Of a stretch of 64,000 bases of DNA, positions 31,407-43,800 are shown in pieces. The position numbers and the translations under genes were made by a program. The stretch spans positions 23,598 to 87,597 of the forward strand of contig NZ_MBKP01000009.1 of the NCBI RefSeq assembly GCF_002243045.1, given 5' to 3'. The DNA comes from Methanolobus psychrotolerans. GTDB taxonomy: Archaea > Halobacteriota > Methanosarcinia > Methanosarcinales > Methanosarcinaceae. The notes under the pieces are model-generated. The model worked only from the letters and a program-made list of their open reading frames with translations, did not search any database and was not told the DNA's origin. The first letter of the stretch is position 1; each line of letters begins with the position of its first letter.

Positions 31407-31907
31407 GGAAATAGATAGGGTTAAAGATAGTTATATATTTTTATATTTCGGCATCCTGTGTGTCAATGTTGATCTCATTTCCATGTGTTGATCGGATATT
31501 GTATGAGTATTTGTATACAGTTTCAACATCTTTGAAAGACAGATCTACATGAAAATCAGAAAAAAACGTTTAAATAATAATACTGCTACAGCTTCACCGC
31601 TTCTACGGTATATTATAGTTTAGATAAGATAATACAAATATCTTCTAAAAACTAGCAGATTAGCAGTGAAAACTTTTAAATTTAAGCTGAAAATATTCAT
31701 GTGATCTTAGGAGAGATCATGCCAAAACAATTTAGTTCCCAATAGGATCGCACAGAACCACATCTCTCAAAATTTAATAGACATTCTTTTTTATATTATC
31801 ACGGTAATTGTATACATTACAGCACATACGTGTGCCATGTATAATGTGCAGCCACAGTAAATCTCACATTTTAGAATACCCAGGTCCTTTTTGATGAAAG
31901 GTGTCGT
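31407..31907. other. intergenic region between divergent genes
   Basis: It holds the promoters of the TPR gene (TATATATTTTTATAT, 31430-31445) and of the histidine kinase. A TGATCT-TAGGAG-AGATCA hairpin (31702-31719) contains AGGAG followed by ATG and an eight-codon frame; GCACA-TACG-TGTGC (about 31822-31835) is another small palindrome. No RNA gene is recognised. Confidence 0.45.
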
Positions 31908-34025
31908 ATGAATACTGAAATGTTAATACCCCTTGTAAACAATGCGGCTTTACTTCTAGCTATCGGTGTCCTTTACGATGTTTTTTTCTTTAATATTGAT
32001 ATCAGCACACGCTTGAAAAGTATAGCTTCAGGGATGATCATTGGGCTGATAGGCATTGCTTTGATGCTAAATCCATGGGAACTTTCCCCTGGATTATTCT
32101 ATGACACGCGTTCGATTCTACTTAGCATCGTTGCTCTATTCTTTGGATCTATTCCTGCAGTCATTGGAGCACTTATGGTCGTTTCTCATCGCCTCTATCA
32201 GGGTGGCGTTGGAGCTGTGGTCGGTATATCTGTAACAATATGTTCTGTGGTATTGGGACTACTATGGAGACGATTTCATGAAAGACTTCAAAAACTCTTT
32301 GGCATATTTGATCTATACATTTTTGGTATTCTTGTCCATATTTTCATGCTTATTTGCATGTTGCTGCTTCCGTGGCCATATGCTTTTGAAGTTCTAAGAT
32401 CTATAAGTGTTCCAGTAATGTTGATATATCCCATTGGGACGGTGTTACTGGGAAGCCTTCTGAAAAATCAGTTGTCCCGCAAAAAAATCCAGGATGCTTT
32501 GAAAGAGAATGAAGAAAAGCTTCAAAATTTCATTGATAATGTCCCTGTAGGGATGTTCCGTATAAGTTCCGAAAGGAAAGTGATCCAAACCAATCCGGAA
32601 ATGGCCCTTATTTTGGGTCTGAATACTCCTGATCAAGTCAGCAGTTACATCGAGAATATAGGGGAACAGTTCTATATTGATCCCAGGCGCAGTGAAGAAC
32701 TGATTAACCAAATCAAAAAGAAGGGATATGTTCATCATTTTGAATTTGAGGCTTTGCGTTCAGATGGCAAGCACAGATGGCTATTAATGAACTTGAGAAA
32801 AAACAGTGGATTGAATGGTGGATCATTTACTGTTGATGGTTTTGTCCATGATATCACCGAGCAAAAAATTGCAGAAGAAAAGCTGAAACAAACTGAAAGG
32901 AAGTACAGGCAGGCATACAATCTTTTGCAGGGAGTACTTGAAAGCCCAAAAGATATAGGTATATTCGCTCTTGACAGGGAAAACCGATATCTTGCCTTCA
33001 ACAAAAATCATCAGGCAACTATAGAGCATATATGGGGGGTCAGGATCGAACTTGGCGTTAGCATGCTCGGTTACATCAAAGATCCTGTATATAGGGAGAA
33101 AGCAAAAGTTAATTTTGACAGGGTACTCGCTGGTGAAGCATTCACCAGTATTGAAGAATATGGCGATCTATCACTCAACAGGTGCTGGTATTCCAATACT
33201 TATAGCCCTCTTAAAGACGACGAGGGATATGTAACAGGTCTTACTCTTATCTCAATGGACATCACCGAGCGCAAACAGGCAGAGAAGGATCTGTTGATGG
33301 CTAAACTGGAAGCTGAATATGCTAACAAAGCAAAGTCGCAATTCCTTGCAAACATGAGCCACGAATTAAGAACTCCACTTAATGCAATAATTGGTTTTTC
33401 AGAGATGTTGAGTAATGCTATGTTTGGTGAACTGACAGAGAAGCAGCTTAGATATGCTAATAATATCAGCAAAAGTGGTAAGCATCTTCTGGAGCTTATA
33501 AACAATATTCTTGACCTGTCAAAGATAGAAGCCAGAAAAATGGATCTTAAATGCGAGGAATTTTCTGTTACTGAAGTATTTGACGAGATCTTTACACAGA
33601 TGGCTCAAATAGCATCAAGGAAAAACATCAGTATTAACATTGAAAATAAAATCCCGACAGATGAAATATTCGCAGACAGACAGAAATTCATTCAGATCAT
33701 GTACAATCTTCTCAGTAATGCCATAAAATTCACATCCGATAATGGTAAAGTCTTTGTTGTCGCAAAAAAGACGGACAACGGGATTTGTGTATCTGTCTCA
33801 GATACTGGGATTGGAATCCCTGAACATAGGCTGAAAGATATATTCACTCCCTTCACACAGATCGATGGATCGAACAAAAGGAAGCATGGTGGAACTGGAT
33901 TGGGACTTTCTCTTGTCAAGCAGTTTGTTGAAATGCACAAAGGGAATATCCGGGTTAAGAGCGAAGAAGGAAAGGGAAGTACTTTTACGTTCACAATTGC
34001 AGATCGGGTCAATGCTAGCAGATGA
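31908..34025 (+). CDS. membrane sensor histidine kinase with 5TM-LYT-like and PAS domains
   Basis: A 705-residue protein. Residues 1-190 form about six membrane segments in the style of LytS-type 5TMR receptors (LSPGLFYDTRSILLSIVALF; GALMVVSHRLYQGG). A PAS domain follows at about 205-330 (LQNFIDNVPVGMFRISSERK), and a second at about 345-460. HisKA has FLANMSHELRTPLNAIIGFS with His 485 as the phosphorylation site; HATPase has LLSNAIKFT, DTGIGIPEHR and GGTGLGLSL. No response regulator is adjacent, which is common in methanogens. It signals from the membrane; the ligand is unknown. Confidence 0.9.
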   Translation: MNTEMLIPLVNNAALLLAIGVLYDVFFFNIDISTRLKSIASGMIIGLIGIALMLNPWELSPGLFYDTRSILLSIVALFFGSIPAVIGALMVVSHRLYQGGVGAVVGISVTICSVVLGLLWRRFHERLQKLFGIFDLYIFGILVHIFMLICMLLLPWPYAFEVLRSISVPVMLIYPIGTVLLGSLLKNQLSRKKIQDALKENEEKLQNFIDNVPVGMFRISSERKVIQTNPEMALILGLNTPDQVSSYIENIGEQFYIDPRRSEELINQIKKKGYVHHFEFEALRSDGKHRWLLMNLRKNSGLNGGSFTVDGFVHDITEQKIAEEKLKQTERKYRQAYNLLQGVLESPKDIGIFALDRENRYLAFNKNHQATIEHIWGVRIELGVSMLGYIKDPVYREKAKVNFDRVLAGEAFTSIEEYGDLSLNRCWYSNTYSPLKDDEGYVTGLTLISMDITERKQAEKDLLMAKLEAEYANKAKSQFLANMSHELRTPLNAIIGFSEMLSNAMFGELTEKQLRYANNISKSGKHLLELINNILDLSKIEARKMDLKCEEFSVTEVFDEIFTQMAQIASRKNISINIENKIPTDEIFADRQKFIQIMYNLLSNAIKFTSDNGKVFVVAKKTDNGICVSVSDTGIGIPEHRLKDIFTPFTQIDGSNKRKHGGTGLGLSLVKQFVEMHKGNIRVKSEEGKGSTFTFTIADRVNASR

Positions 34026-34202
34026 GAAGCTTGCAGAGAAGGTTTTGGGAATCTTGAAAAGGTATCTCAGAAATCCGTACATTTCAGTTCTTCCTGGCCA
34101 AGGATATTGAGAAGAGAATTATGTTAAAAGGTTGCATTTGATCATTCAGTGATATTAACGACTTTACTGATATGTGCATGTAATTTAATCAGAGGTGATT
34201 TG

Positions 34203-37031
34203 ATGGAAAAAATATACAAATATTATCCGGAAGATTTTGGAGAATTAACTGTAAAAGTATTACACATGGACCTTCTTTTCGATATGTTTGCTGATCATAC
34301 AAAGGTAACATCCCATCTGAAAGTGCAAACTCTTGATAATCCCATCAATGAAATTGAGCTGAATTGCAAGAACCTTGAGGTCCTATCAGTTAGTTGCAGA
34401 GAATATCATATTGATCATGAATACAGGAAAAAAGATGATGTCCTGTTGATCAAATTCGGCCAGACAGTACCTGAGAACACCGGGATCTTGATAAACACCC
34501 AGACCATCTGCAGACCTACTAAAAATATACTGGAAGGTCTCTATTATGATGAAACTCCGGCAGGCGCTCCGCCACAACAGATTACCCAATGTCAGCAATG
34601 GGGATTCCAGAGGATCGTACCTTGTATAGATGATATGGTAGCCAAATGCACTTACACTACAACCATCATCGCCGATGAGAGATATACCAATCTCATAACC
34701 AATGGCGACATTATAGAGGCAAGGCATTCGGTTGGGAACGGAAGGGACATGATCATCTATGACAACTCAATTACCCCTATGGCAACTTATCTCTTTTTCC
34801 TGGGTGTAGGCACCTATGACACATTCAAGAGAGAATTCGAATATCCGGATGGGCACACCTTTTACCTGGAATTGCTGGTGCCTCCTGGCTCTGTTCCTCT
34901 TATAGCCCGGAGAGCTCTTGATGTCCTCTACGATTCTATTATGTGGATCCATCTTTTCACAGGTCCTGAGCAATACGATCAGCTTGAAAAACGCAGAGAG
35001 ATCATGAATATGATCAAAGAAAGGGACCTTCTTAAAAAAGATGATGAAGGTGCTGGTGAGAAAATCGAAAAGATCAGGGAAGAACTAAAGAAGAAAGTAG
35101 GATCGATCCAGACAGGATACAAGTATACTGGTACTGTTTACAGAGAGGTCGGTATGCAGAATTCCAATTTTGGTGGTATGGAAAATGTAGGGAATACAAC
35201 CATCAGCACCAATCGCATAATGCCATTCTCCCACATGACAGACAGTGCTTTTGAGTATATGATGAGGGTAAAGGTCCATGAATTCTACCACAACCTGAAC
35301 GGTTCAGAGGTAACAGGGAAAAGTCCTTTTGAAATATGGCTTAACGAGGCAGTTACCGTTCATATAGAGAGAATGTATCACGCATACCATTTTGGCGAAA
35401 CATATAGTCGTCTTCAGGAAGTCCTTGATTTTCTGGCTCCTGGCTTTGGAACCTTTGCCATTGACATGGGAGCAGCTTCCATGCCTATCATTCCGGAAGG
35501 ATTCAACGATCCGGATGATCTTATCAGTGCAGTTACATATGTAAAATCTCCGGAATTTGTACGTATGATAGAAACCCTGATGGGAAAAGAAACATTTGTC
35601 AAGGCGCTGAATGTCTATCATTCCAGATATAAACACTCAAACGCCTCCAGCTGGGACTGGATCGAAGTAATGGAAGAAGTTTCGGGACAGGAATTTAAAG
35701 ACATGGCAAGGACCTGGCTGAAACAGACACAGTTCCCGCTAGTCCATGTAAAAGCATCCTATAATGAAAAAGAAAGAATTTTCACATTATTCTTAGAACA
35801 GAAAGTTCCAGATGGTAAAACATTCCGGGAATTCCCTGTATGTGCAGCTCTTGTAGACAAGGAAGGGAATGATCTTGCCGATGTTATGGAGCGTATGAAG
35901 GGTAAGGAGAAAAAGATAGTTATCACTGATGTGGACAAACCTGCTTTTTTATCCCTTAACCGGGGGTATACTTTTTTTGGGAAAGTAGTTTACGACGTGG
36001 GCATTGATGAGCTGATCTTGCAGGCCAAAAAGGACCGGGATCCGATAAACAGGTTCATTGCATTCTACAAGATAGTGGATATGGAAAAAATGAAACTGAT
36101 CGAGGACTCCAATCATGTCCCCTCAAAATATTTCACAGACCTCTATCATGAGCTCATCCTGGATAATGACCTGATGAAGGAAGCAGGGGCTCAGTTCCTG
36201 ACGATCTTTGAATCCGTGGAGGATGAGGAACTTGCACAGAGGTATCAGTTGTTATATGAGGTCAGGCAAAGACTTCTTAAAGCGATAGCAAGCAGACATG
36301 GTGATTCCCTAATATCGCTCTACCAGATATACAATGGAACGGATAATAAAAGTACTGATCATCTGACCGAACAGGTAAATGCGATCAAGGATCGCCAGGT
36401 AAAGAATACATGTCTTTCTATCCTTTCAATCCTTGATACTCCCATAGTACATGATATGATAAGGCAACAGTTTGAGATGGCCCAAAACGCAACGGATAAA
36501 TTAAGCGCTTTCAGTTATTATCTAAATAGTTCCGCACCTGACAGGATTGCACTTCTGGAAGCTTTCCAGAAAGAAGCAGAAAAACACCCAGTAAGCTGGG
36601 AAGCTTTCCTGAGGGTCATAGGAAGCAATAGTAGTGATGATGTGTTTGACCTGGTAAGGCAGGTTGAACAATGCAATGCTTTTAGGCTAGAGCAGGCAAA
36701 TGACCAGAGAGCTCTTTATGGAAGTTTTGCATTGAACCGAAAGAAATCTCTGCAAACCGAAAAGGGACGAAAATTGCTTGAGGATATAGTTTTCAGGCTG
36801 GCAGAGGTCAATGAGTACAATACCGTGAACATACTCAACGTCCTTGCCAACATTGATAAAATGGAAGATGAATATCACATACCTCTGGTGGGAATGATGG
36901 TTGTTTTCCTGATCAGACTTGATCCGGATCATACACCAAGCGTGTACAACAGGATCAGGAAGATACTGCTTAATTCTCCAAAAGCCGTGAAAAGATATGA
37001 ATCGGTCAATGGGAATGTTAATCTGGGTTAA
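34203..37031 (+). CDS. M1-family zinc aminopeptidase
   Basis: A 942-residue protein from ATG 34203, chosen because GAGGTGAT lies six to eight bases upstream; an earlier in-frame GTG (34149) has no such site. GGMEN (324-328) is the M1 exopeptidase motif. HEFYH (359-363) with Glu 382 eighteen residues later is the zinc site (HExxH-x18-E, in LNEAV). The C-terminal helical region of about 350 residues resembles ERAP/tricorn-factor-type peptidases. No signal peptide is seen, so it is probably cytoplasmic and trims peptides released by the proteasome. A strong terminator follows at once. Confidence 0.92.
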   Translation: MEKIYKYYPEDFGELTVKVLHMDLLFDMFADHTKVTSHLKVQTLDNPINEIELNCKNLEVLSVSCREYHIDHEYRKKDDVLLIKFGQTVPENTGILINTQTICRPTKNILEGLYYDETPAGAPPQQITQCQQWGFQRIVPCIDDMVAKCTYTTTIIADERYTNLITNGDIIEARHSVGNGRDMIIYDNSITPMATYLFFLGVGTYDTFKREFEYPDGHTFYLELLVPPGSVPLIARRALDVLYDSIMWIHLFTGPEQYDQLEKRREIMNMIKERDLLKKDDEGAGEKIEKIREELKKKVGSIQTGYKYTGTVYREVGMQNSNFGGMENVGNTTISTNRIMPFSHMTDSAFEYMMRVKVHEFYHNLNGSEVTGKSPFEIWLNEAVTVHIERMYHAYHFGETYSRLQEVLDFLAPGFGTFAIDMGAASMPIIPEGFNDPDDLISAVTYVKSPEFVRMIETLMGKETFVKALNVYHSRYKHSNASSWDWIEVMEEVSGQEFKDMARTWLKQTQFPLVHVKASYNEKERIFTLFLEQKVPDGKTFREFPVCAALVDKEGNDLADVMERMKGKEKKIVITDVDKPAFLSLNRGYTFFGKVVYDVGIDELILQAKKDRDPINRFIAFYKIVDMEKMKLIEDSNHVPSKYFTDLYHELILDNDLMKEAGAQFLTIFESVEDEELAQRYQLLYEVRQRLLKAIASRHGDSLISLYQIYNGTDNKSTDHLTEQVNAIKDRQVKNTCLSILSILDTPIVHDMIRQQFEMAQNATDKLSAFSYYLNSSAPDRIALLEAFQKEAEKHPVSWEAFLRVIGSNSSDDVFDLVRQVEQCNAFRLEQANDQRALYGSFALNRKKSLQTEKGRKLLEDIVFRLAEVNEYNTVNILNVLANIDKMEDEYHIPLVGMMVVFLIRLDPDHTPSVYNRIRKILLNSPKAVKRYESVNGNVNLG

Positions 37032-37058
37032 AACCTGAAAACCACTTCAGGTTTTTTT
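37032..37058 (+). terminator. hairpin and T-run terminator after the aminopeptidase
   Basis: AACCTGAA pairs with TTCAGGTT around AACCAC, followed by a run of seven T. It lies right after the stop codon at 37031 and before the convergent gene that ends at 37076; on the other strand the A-run also gives a T-run-free hairpin, so it works best for the rightward gene. Confidence 0.8.
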
Positions 37059-37075
37059 ATGCAAGTATATAAAAC

Positions 37076-37816
37076 TTAATCTGCTTTCATGGGCGGTGCT
37101 TCGATCTCTATCTTAGCATTGTAATTATAAACATCAACACGGTTGTTTATAGTTACCGGTGACATCAGACCTTGTATATTCATCATGAATTCGATATGGC
37201 TTTCTATTGATATGATACGGTAACCTTTTTTTTCAATAAGGTATCTTATGTAATATTCGTTCAGGCGTTCATCTCCTTTAAGCTGAAGGCCGGCCTTTTC
37301 AGCCTCTGCTATCAACGCATTATTGTCCGGAAAAGCGGTGAGGATGAAATATGCATCAGTTTTTTCCATGCTCAGGTTTGTGGAATTTGCCAGAAGAAGG
37401 TTAGTGGTTGTTAATTGGTCATAACTACTCCACATCTTCTGGTTCAGTTTCTTTGTTTCCCATGAAGTATCACCGTTTTTTAAATAAGCAGTTCCATTAA
37501 CAACTATAAAATCAATTGAATCTGCCATGGATCTTAATCTGACGGCCATATTTTCATTAGAATAATCTACAGAACCATTTCCTCTGATAAGAGAGAAAGA
37601 CTCTTCCATCATTGAGATGTTACTTTGGATATCGAACTGGTAGGAACTGACATCCCCGGAAGCTTCCAGTGTCCTGCCAGCAAGCGTGTAAGCACTTTTC
37701 ACTTCTCTGTGCTCAGCATAATAGACTGCAAAAAAAATCAAAATGCAGGCAATGCCAAGAGAAACAAGTATTTTTGTATCTATTCTTTTTCTTTCCGGTA
37801 ATGACACCCGGATCAC
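37076..37816 (-). CDS. membrane-anchored exported protein of unknown function
   Basis: A 246-residue protein with one N-terminal membrane segment (LVSLGIACILIFFAVYYAEH, about residues 18-37) and an extracytoplasmic domain. The domain has several possible N-glycosylation sequons (NGTA, NSTN, NLSM) and a mostly beta pattern of the kind in LolA/LppX-like DUF6612 lipoproteins: SVDYSNENMAVRLRSMADSI, IVVNGTAYLKNGD. That resemblance is weak. It follows the very large surface protein gene on the same strand after 38 bp, so the two may be co-expressed and the products may interact at the surface. Confidence 0.75.
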   Translation of the reverse strand: MIRVSLPERKRIDTKILVSLGIACILIFFAVYYAEHREVKSAYTLAGRTLEASGDVSSYQFDIQSNISMMEESFSLIRGNGSVDYSNENMAVRLRSMADSIDFIVVNGTAYLKNGDTSWETKKLNQKMWSSYDQLTTTNLLLANSTNLSMEKTDAYFILTAFPDNNALIAEAEKAGLQLKGDERLNEYYIRYLIEKKGYRIISIESHIEFMMNIQGLMSPVTINNRVDVYNYNAKIEIEAPPMKAD

Positions 37817-37854
37817 TCCCTGCTTTATTCATTTTTCATGCAATTTTTGCAGGA

Positions 37855-40800
37855 TCATCCTCTTCTCCTGGAAAGTACCAGGTAGGATAATACAACTATA
37901 ATACCTGCAAGTATCAGCCATATCATAGCAGGCAATGATGTTTTCTTATCCGAAGCAGTTTCCTGCGGGGCAGGGTGCACTATCTCATGATCACCTGAAG
38001 GTTCTTCAGGAGTATCAAAAGCTTTTATCTCATCTTCCTGAACTGCCCCGAAAGGCACAAGGGGATCAGGATCAAGTGAATCGATCATGCCGTCTCCATC
38101 CGTGTCAGGGTTGAAGGGGTCAGTTCCTATCCTGTACTCCATAACATTGGGTAGTCCGTCCAGGTCGGAGTCAAGAGGGCCACCAGTATCTGGCATAACA
38201 TACTTTCCTGCAAGAGAGAAAGAGGATAGATGTGATACTCTTGCCCATACATAGCCTGCGTAAGACTCACCGTACATCTCAACATCTCCAGTATGAATCC
38301 CTGTATAGGGGAGCTTTATCCATCTGCGTGTGTCCTCATTGAAATAATAGATGCACAGTGTGTTCTCATCGATGTCGTAAGGATCGGAGACATCACCATC
38401 ACCGTTGCGGTCCAGTTCGCTGAAACGGTAGTAGATGGTCACCAGGGTACTGTTCATTATACTGCCGTTGGCATTCTCTATATTCTCACTTACCGTTATG
38501 TCCAGATACTTTCCAATTGCATACTCTTCTGATGCGAGTCCGGTGCCCGAGGACAGCGGGATTGATGAAGAGTCAGATATCCTTAGTTCTATCCACGGTG
38601 TTATGTTGGCATCAAGAACCATGCCTGCTGACGAATCTGTCCTTTTTATTGAGTCCGCAGACTCCACAACAAAAATATTCCCCGGTGCCATATATTCCAC
38701 ATGCATTGAATTGGCGGAGGCCGTGACCTGTTTGCTCCTGAAAGCATCCAGTATCCTGCAATAGTCATACATATAGGGTTTAGAGAGCATAACAACAGTC
38801 TGTGTTGCATTCCATACTCCATGCCTGACAGTCATTCTGTCATGATCGGACGTGAGCATATTTGGCAGGACATTCCCATTGTTGCTGAGCACATTGTAGG
38901 TAATGTTACCTGCAGTACCATTCACTGCTACAGGTCTGCCAAGCAGCAGGATGTATGGCTCATCTGTATGATCAAGCATAAGCTCATCTGCTGAATAGAC
39001 CGTTATGTTGGTATATGTACTCAAGGTCTCCAGCAGATTCTCATTTTCCTCACTCATATCATATACCACAGCGATGTTCCTTACATTCTGTATAAAAGAA
39101 TCCATGTCAAGTGAATCATTGAGATTATCGCCGTCCGTATCCTCATTCAACGGATTTGTGCCGAGGTTTATTTCCTGTAGATCGGTCAATCCGTCATTGT
39201 CCGTGTCTGCTGAAAGTGGGTTTGTAAGCAGCTCCAGTTCCACCGGGTCCTTAAGGCCATCAAGGTCTGTGTCCTCTGACAGAGGATCTGTTCCCGTGCC
39301 ATGCACCTCATGCCCGTCATCCAGTCCATCGCCATCAGTATCAGGGTCAAGCGGGTCTGTACCGTAGACCCATTCAAGGTAGTCGAACAGGCCGTCATCA
39401 TCGGAATCGGGTTTGAGCAGATCGGATCCGAATCCATATTCTTCAAGATCGGTCAGACCGTCGTTGTCTGTGTCCGCCTTCAGGGGGTTTGAGGATAGAA
39501 GGTACTCATCCAGATCATCCAGTCCATCACCATCTGTATCCATTATCAACGGGCTGCTTCCCCAGAATATCTCCGTGCCATCGTCCAGCCCATCGCCATC
39601 GGTATCATAACTTCTGGGGTCGGTGCCAAGAATGTACTCCACATAATCACTCAGGCCATCGGTATCTGAATCATGATTACGGGGATCAGACAATGCGATG
39701 TAACACTCTGTATGGTCATCCAGCCCGTCAAAATCACTGTCCTTGAATCGCGGATCGCTGGTCACATGGATAGTGTACGTACCTGTTGAATTGGTAATTT
39801 GTACAGGCCAGCCTATCTGTTCATTCACATCTATGAGACTGTCCCTGTCCCTGTCCTCTCCGGAATTCACCCAGCCCTGTTCCTTTGCAGGATAATCGTG
39901 GGTATCGATTATCCCTATGACATCCCTATCTTCTTCAGGAGGTGCAGGCAGGGATAGGTTCCAGGTCTGATAGAAGCGCAACTTAAAGACATCTGTGCTG
40001 TTTGAGGCATTGAACCACAAAGTGGCAGACCCGGATGTCTCAGTGCCAATGGAAGGTGTGCCATTGTATATTTCCTCATGCACCGTGGAATTGTCCAGGC
40101 TCACAAGCAGCCAGCATCTTGCAGGCTCACTGGTGTTATTTGAAGCAGGATCTGCTTTTCCTGTCAGAGTGTAATCAATAACTGCCGTGATATTCGTTCC
40201 CTTATCCGCCTTTATGCTGCTACCCATGCCGTTCAGGTCAACATTGCTTATGTATGCTTTTGATATGAAGTTAGGATCATCAGGGTCCGGGATGCCGTTG
40301 CCGTTCGTATCCTTTGAATGGGGGTTCAGTCCTTTGAGGAATTCACTGAAGTCACTCAGGCCGTCATCGTCAGTATCCTGCTTCAGGGGGCTTGACCATA
40401 CATGACGGGTAAATGTCTGGTCATATAACTCGAATTCGATATCCCAGCCACGATGCTCTTCAAAGTCGCTGAGTCCGTCTCCATCGGTATCCATGTTGAG
40501 CGGATCATATCCATAGCGCAGTTCAAGCCCGTCCTCAAGCCCGTCTCCATCGGTGTCTTTGTTGACAGGTGAGGTGCCATATTCGATCTCATATCCATCG
40601 GAGAGGCCATCATTGTCAGTATCCCATCTGATCTGGGAGCTTCCAATGCCCAGTTCATCCGGATTGAGAACGCCATCCCCATCAATATCATTGGATGAAA
40701 TTGCCGTCCACAGTACGAAGCTTTCGAGATCATTAGGCATAACATCGAAATAGAGAGTAGACGGGTCTGAATCAGATGTTCCTGTGTTGCTCTTCTCGCT

Positions 40801-43800
40801 GCAATGCCAACCAAAGAGCCACCAGCATTTATCGTAATAAACCTTGAAGTCCGAACTCAGCCAGAACTTGAACGGGAAGTTGACGGCGGCTTCAGGCTCT
40901 ATCCACAGGTTAGCTTTATATTCTGTTTCTTTCCTCAGGTAACTATTCAGATAGGTGGTTGCGCCCTCTTCAGTAGAACTGTTGCCTGCAAGCGTGTACT
41001 CGGAGCTGTACTTGTATTGCGGACTGATATAGCTATTTTGGAGATTTGTAAATGAACCTCGTGATGTCCTTGTAATGATCCCTTCAAACCGGCTCTCCAG
41101 CTCGATGCGATCACCTTCGGTAAGACCGTTATCAGTATGATCTATCACCTTCACAGAAGTACTCAGTATCTTCAGGTCTGCTTCGGTTTTGACCCTTACA
41201 TCCGTGAAAAGTCCGATAAACCATTCAAAGAGCATCTGTGACCATCCTTTGCCAAATATCCAGCCGAATATCAGATCTGAAAGAGCAACTATTGCTGCGA
41301 TGGCCCACCCGACCACAGGTATCGAAGCTATGGCCATCAGGACGATTGCATATAGGACCATAAGTGTGGCATATAAGGTCCCAACAAATATACCATATCC
41401 TGACCACCCCTCACTAGCTGCTATTGACCAGAATGCATAGAAGGCTATGGCACCAACGACGACCCATGCGATGGCTCCAAGAACGCTGGCGGTCCTGTTA
41501 ACGGCTCCCATGAACCCACTGCTTATCTTTGAGATCGATTCGGTCATTGCTTTCATGAGTCTCCAGCTTGTCTGGCCCCCTGTCAGCGCAAGCGGTTCAA
41601 GCCTGACGAAAGTGAGGTAAGAGTAGAGTGCAACTCCTCCTATTATTAGACTACAAACAAGCTCAATTGCTGCTATTCCATAACTGTCTATTGCATCAAG
41701 GACTTCATTTCCTTCCGGAAAACTGAAATCCGTTTCAACGGTACCTATTTTAGTGACAGTGGATTCCCCTGTTTCCCAGGCGATCATCAGGTTCATGAGC
41801 GTTGCAACTGTTTCCCTGTCAAGGTTCTCGGAATTTCCCCATTGACGGACCTCCTCCAGCATATCTTCAGTTGCGATGATCACATTTGTACCTGTTTCGT
41901 ACCAGCTCATCTTCATGCCCTTTGTGGTTATCAGGGGCTGTTCTTTGAGCTTTATATCAAAATTGTTCCCTGTTATATACGACTCCAAAGCCAGGTCGTC
42001 CATTGCCATGTGCCGGAAATCATCTTCAAACACAGCAATTACAGGCAGGATCATGTCGGCAGGTAAGGACGAAAGTATAGCAGGCGTTATTTCACCTGTG
42101 ATCACTGCCAGGGCTTCATCCTGATGGCTGGAAGAACCTGTTTCATAATTTATTGTGATATTATATTCATCCCGTAATTCATCAGGCATCCTGTCCAGGG
42201 GGTTCTGATCCCTAAGGAATGCATAAGAGAGGACAAGACCTGCTTCAAAGACGTGCTCTTTGTCCTCGCTGAAAAAAATACCGAAATCAGAACCATAGTT
42301 CTCTTCAACATTAAAACCGGTGAGCATGAATCTGTCATTATAAGTTGCCAGGGTCGTTGTTACGGATTCATATTCATGGGTCATCAGAGTGAATGACTCC
42401 CAATCTTTCCTTTCATCCTTATTGGCAACAATTCCTTTTCCCCCTCCATCCTCTGCGGATAAATACTGGCTGCTATTGGCTTTCAATGCGATCCTGTCAT
42501 TTTCAAGGTCAAGTAGCTCAAATATTTCCCACTCACCGATCTCCGTACTGTTTGCTATCAGTTCTTTCCCGCCGCCATTTGCAGCATAAACATATTTGTC
42601 ATCAGGGGTTTTCAATGCTACTTTATTGTTATTGAGATATACGATATCAAAGATCTCATTATTTGTAACGGAGGTACTTTTTGCAACAAGTTCTGAGGTT
42701 GCGCCGTCCACCGAAACATACTGGCCCTTGTGTGTTTTCAAAGATACCTTCTTTGGTCTGTCTGTCTGTCCTCTGACCATCCACGTAAGTTGTGCCTGTG
42801 TGACCGTTTCAGCTGCTGAATCCTGTGGATAGAACATACGTCCATTCAGAGCAACAGTATTTCCAAAGTCTTTCACAGCTGAAAGAGGGACATATGCCTT
42901 ACTCAAAGTGGTAATGATACCGTAATCTTCAAGAGCATCACGGTCAGACAGGATCCCGCCGACAAGTTCAAGCTCCCAGAGCTGTCTGTCTGTTTCCTGG
43001 CATGGGTTCTGGTATATGCTCACATTGGACGTGGAGTTTGTCTCCAGACACTTTCCACTGTGCTTGGGAGCTATTTTGTAGAGTCCGTTGCTATCCATTT
43101 CCAGTTTCCATAGCTGATGGTCATGTGCGGTGTAATTGCCCACAGTGACATTTGCCATATCATCCTGACTGGCATTGAATATCTCAAGGCATTTGCCACT
43201 GTCAGCTGAGATTATACTGTAATAGCTCTCCTCCACCTGCTCCAGCCTCCATAGCTGATAGTCCTCGCCGGTGTAGATCCCCATGGTAACGTTTGCCATA
43301 TCATCCTGGCTGGCATTAAGGAGCTCCAGGCATTCTCCGCTGTCAAATGAAACGATCTTGCAATCCACAGGTACTGTGAGTTCAAGCATTGGCGTTATAG
43401 TAACATCATTTTTAGAACTGTTAAGGTCTTTCATCGTTCCCAGGGCATCATCGGGCCAGTCCCAGCTCTGGGAAAGCATTTTAAGGTGTTCCGGATCTTC
43501 AGGACGTATCTGGAAGTTCAGGTAAGTGGGATTCCCGTTAGTTGTAAGGTTGAATTCAAAACTCTCACTTGATATGGATCTTGAAAAAGGTGAGAGGTCA
43601 AGGGCATCGATCACGCCGTCGTTGTCATTATCAAGGTCCCAGGCATTTTCAAATCCGTCACCGTCTATGTCTGCATAAGGAGAGCCGTGAACCTCATAAT
43701 AATCCGGAAGCCCGTCATAGTTTGAGTCGGGATTAAGGGGATCAAGGCCATTTTCTATCTCAAAGAGGTCGTCCAGCCTGTCAAAATCAGAATCAGTGTT

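Noticed and set aside
31702..31746. Hairpin with AGGAG and an eight-codon frame (MPKQFSSQ)
   Set aside because: It could be a leader peptide, but it lies 160 bp ahead of the kinase gene with no attenuator or terminator; it may be chance.
33865..34110. 81-residue frame overlapping the end of the first kinase
   Set aside because: A shadow frame of the HATPase domain that extends into the gap; no start signal and no known pattern.
34149..34202. Upstream extension of the aminopeptidase from a GTG
   Set aside because: The extension is hydrophobic and unlike the family, while the ATG at 34203 has a strong GAGGTGAT site.
39005..39367. Ser/Pro-rich plus-strand frames in the calcium-repeat region
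   Set aside because: They arise from the antisense of the DTDGDG repeats and repeat in the same way at 39413 and 40553.
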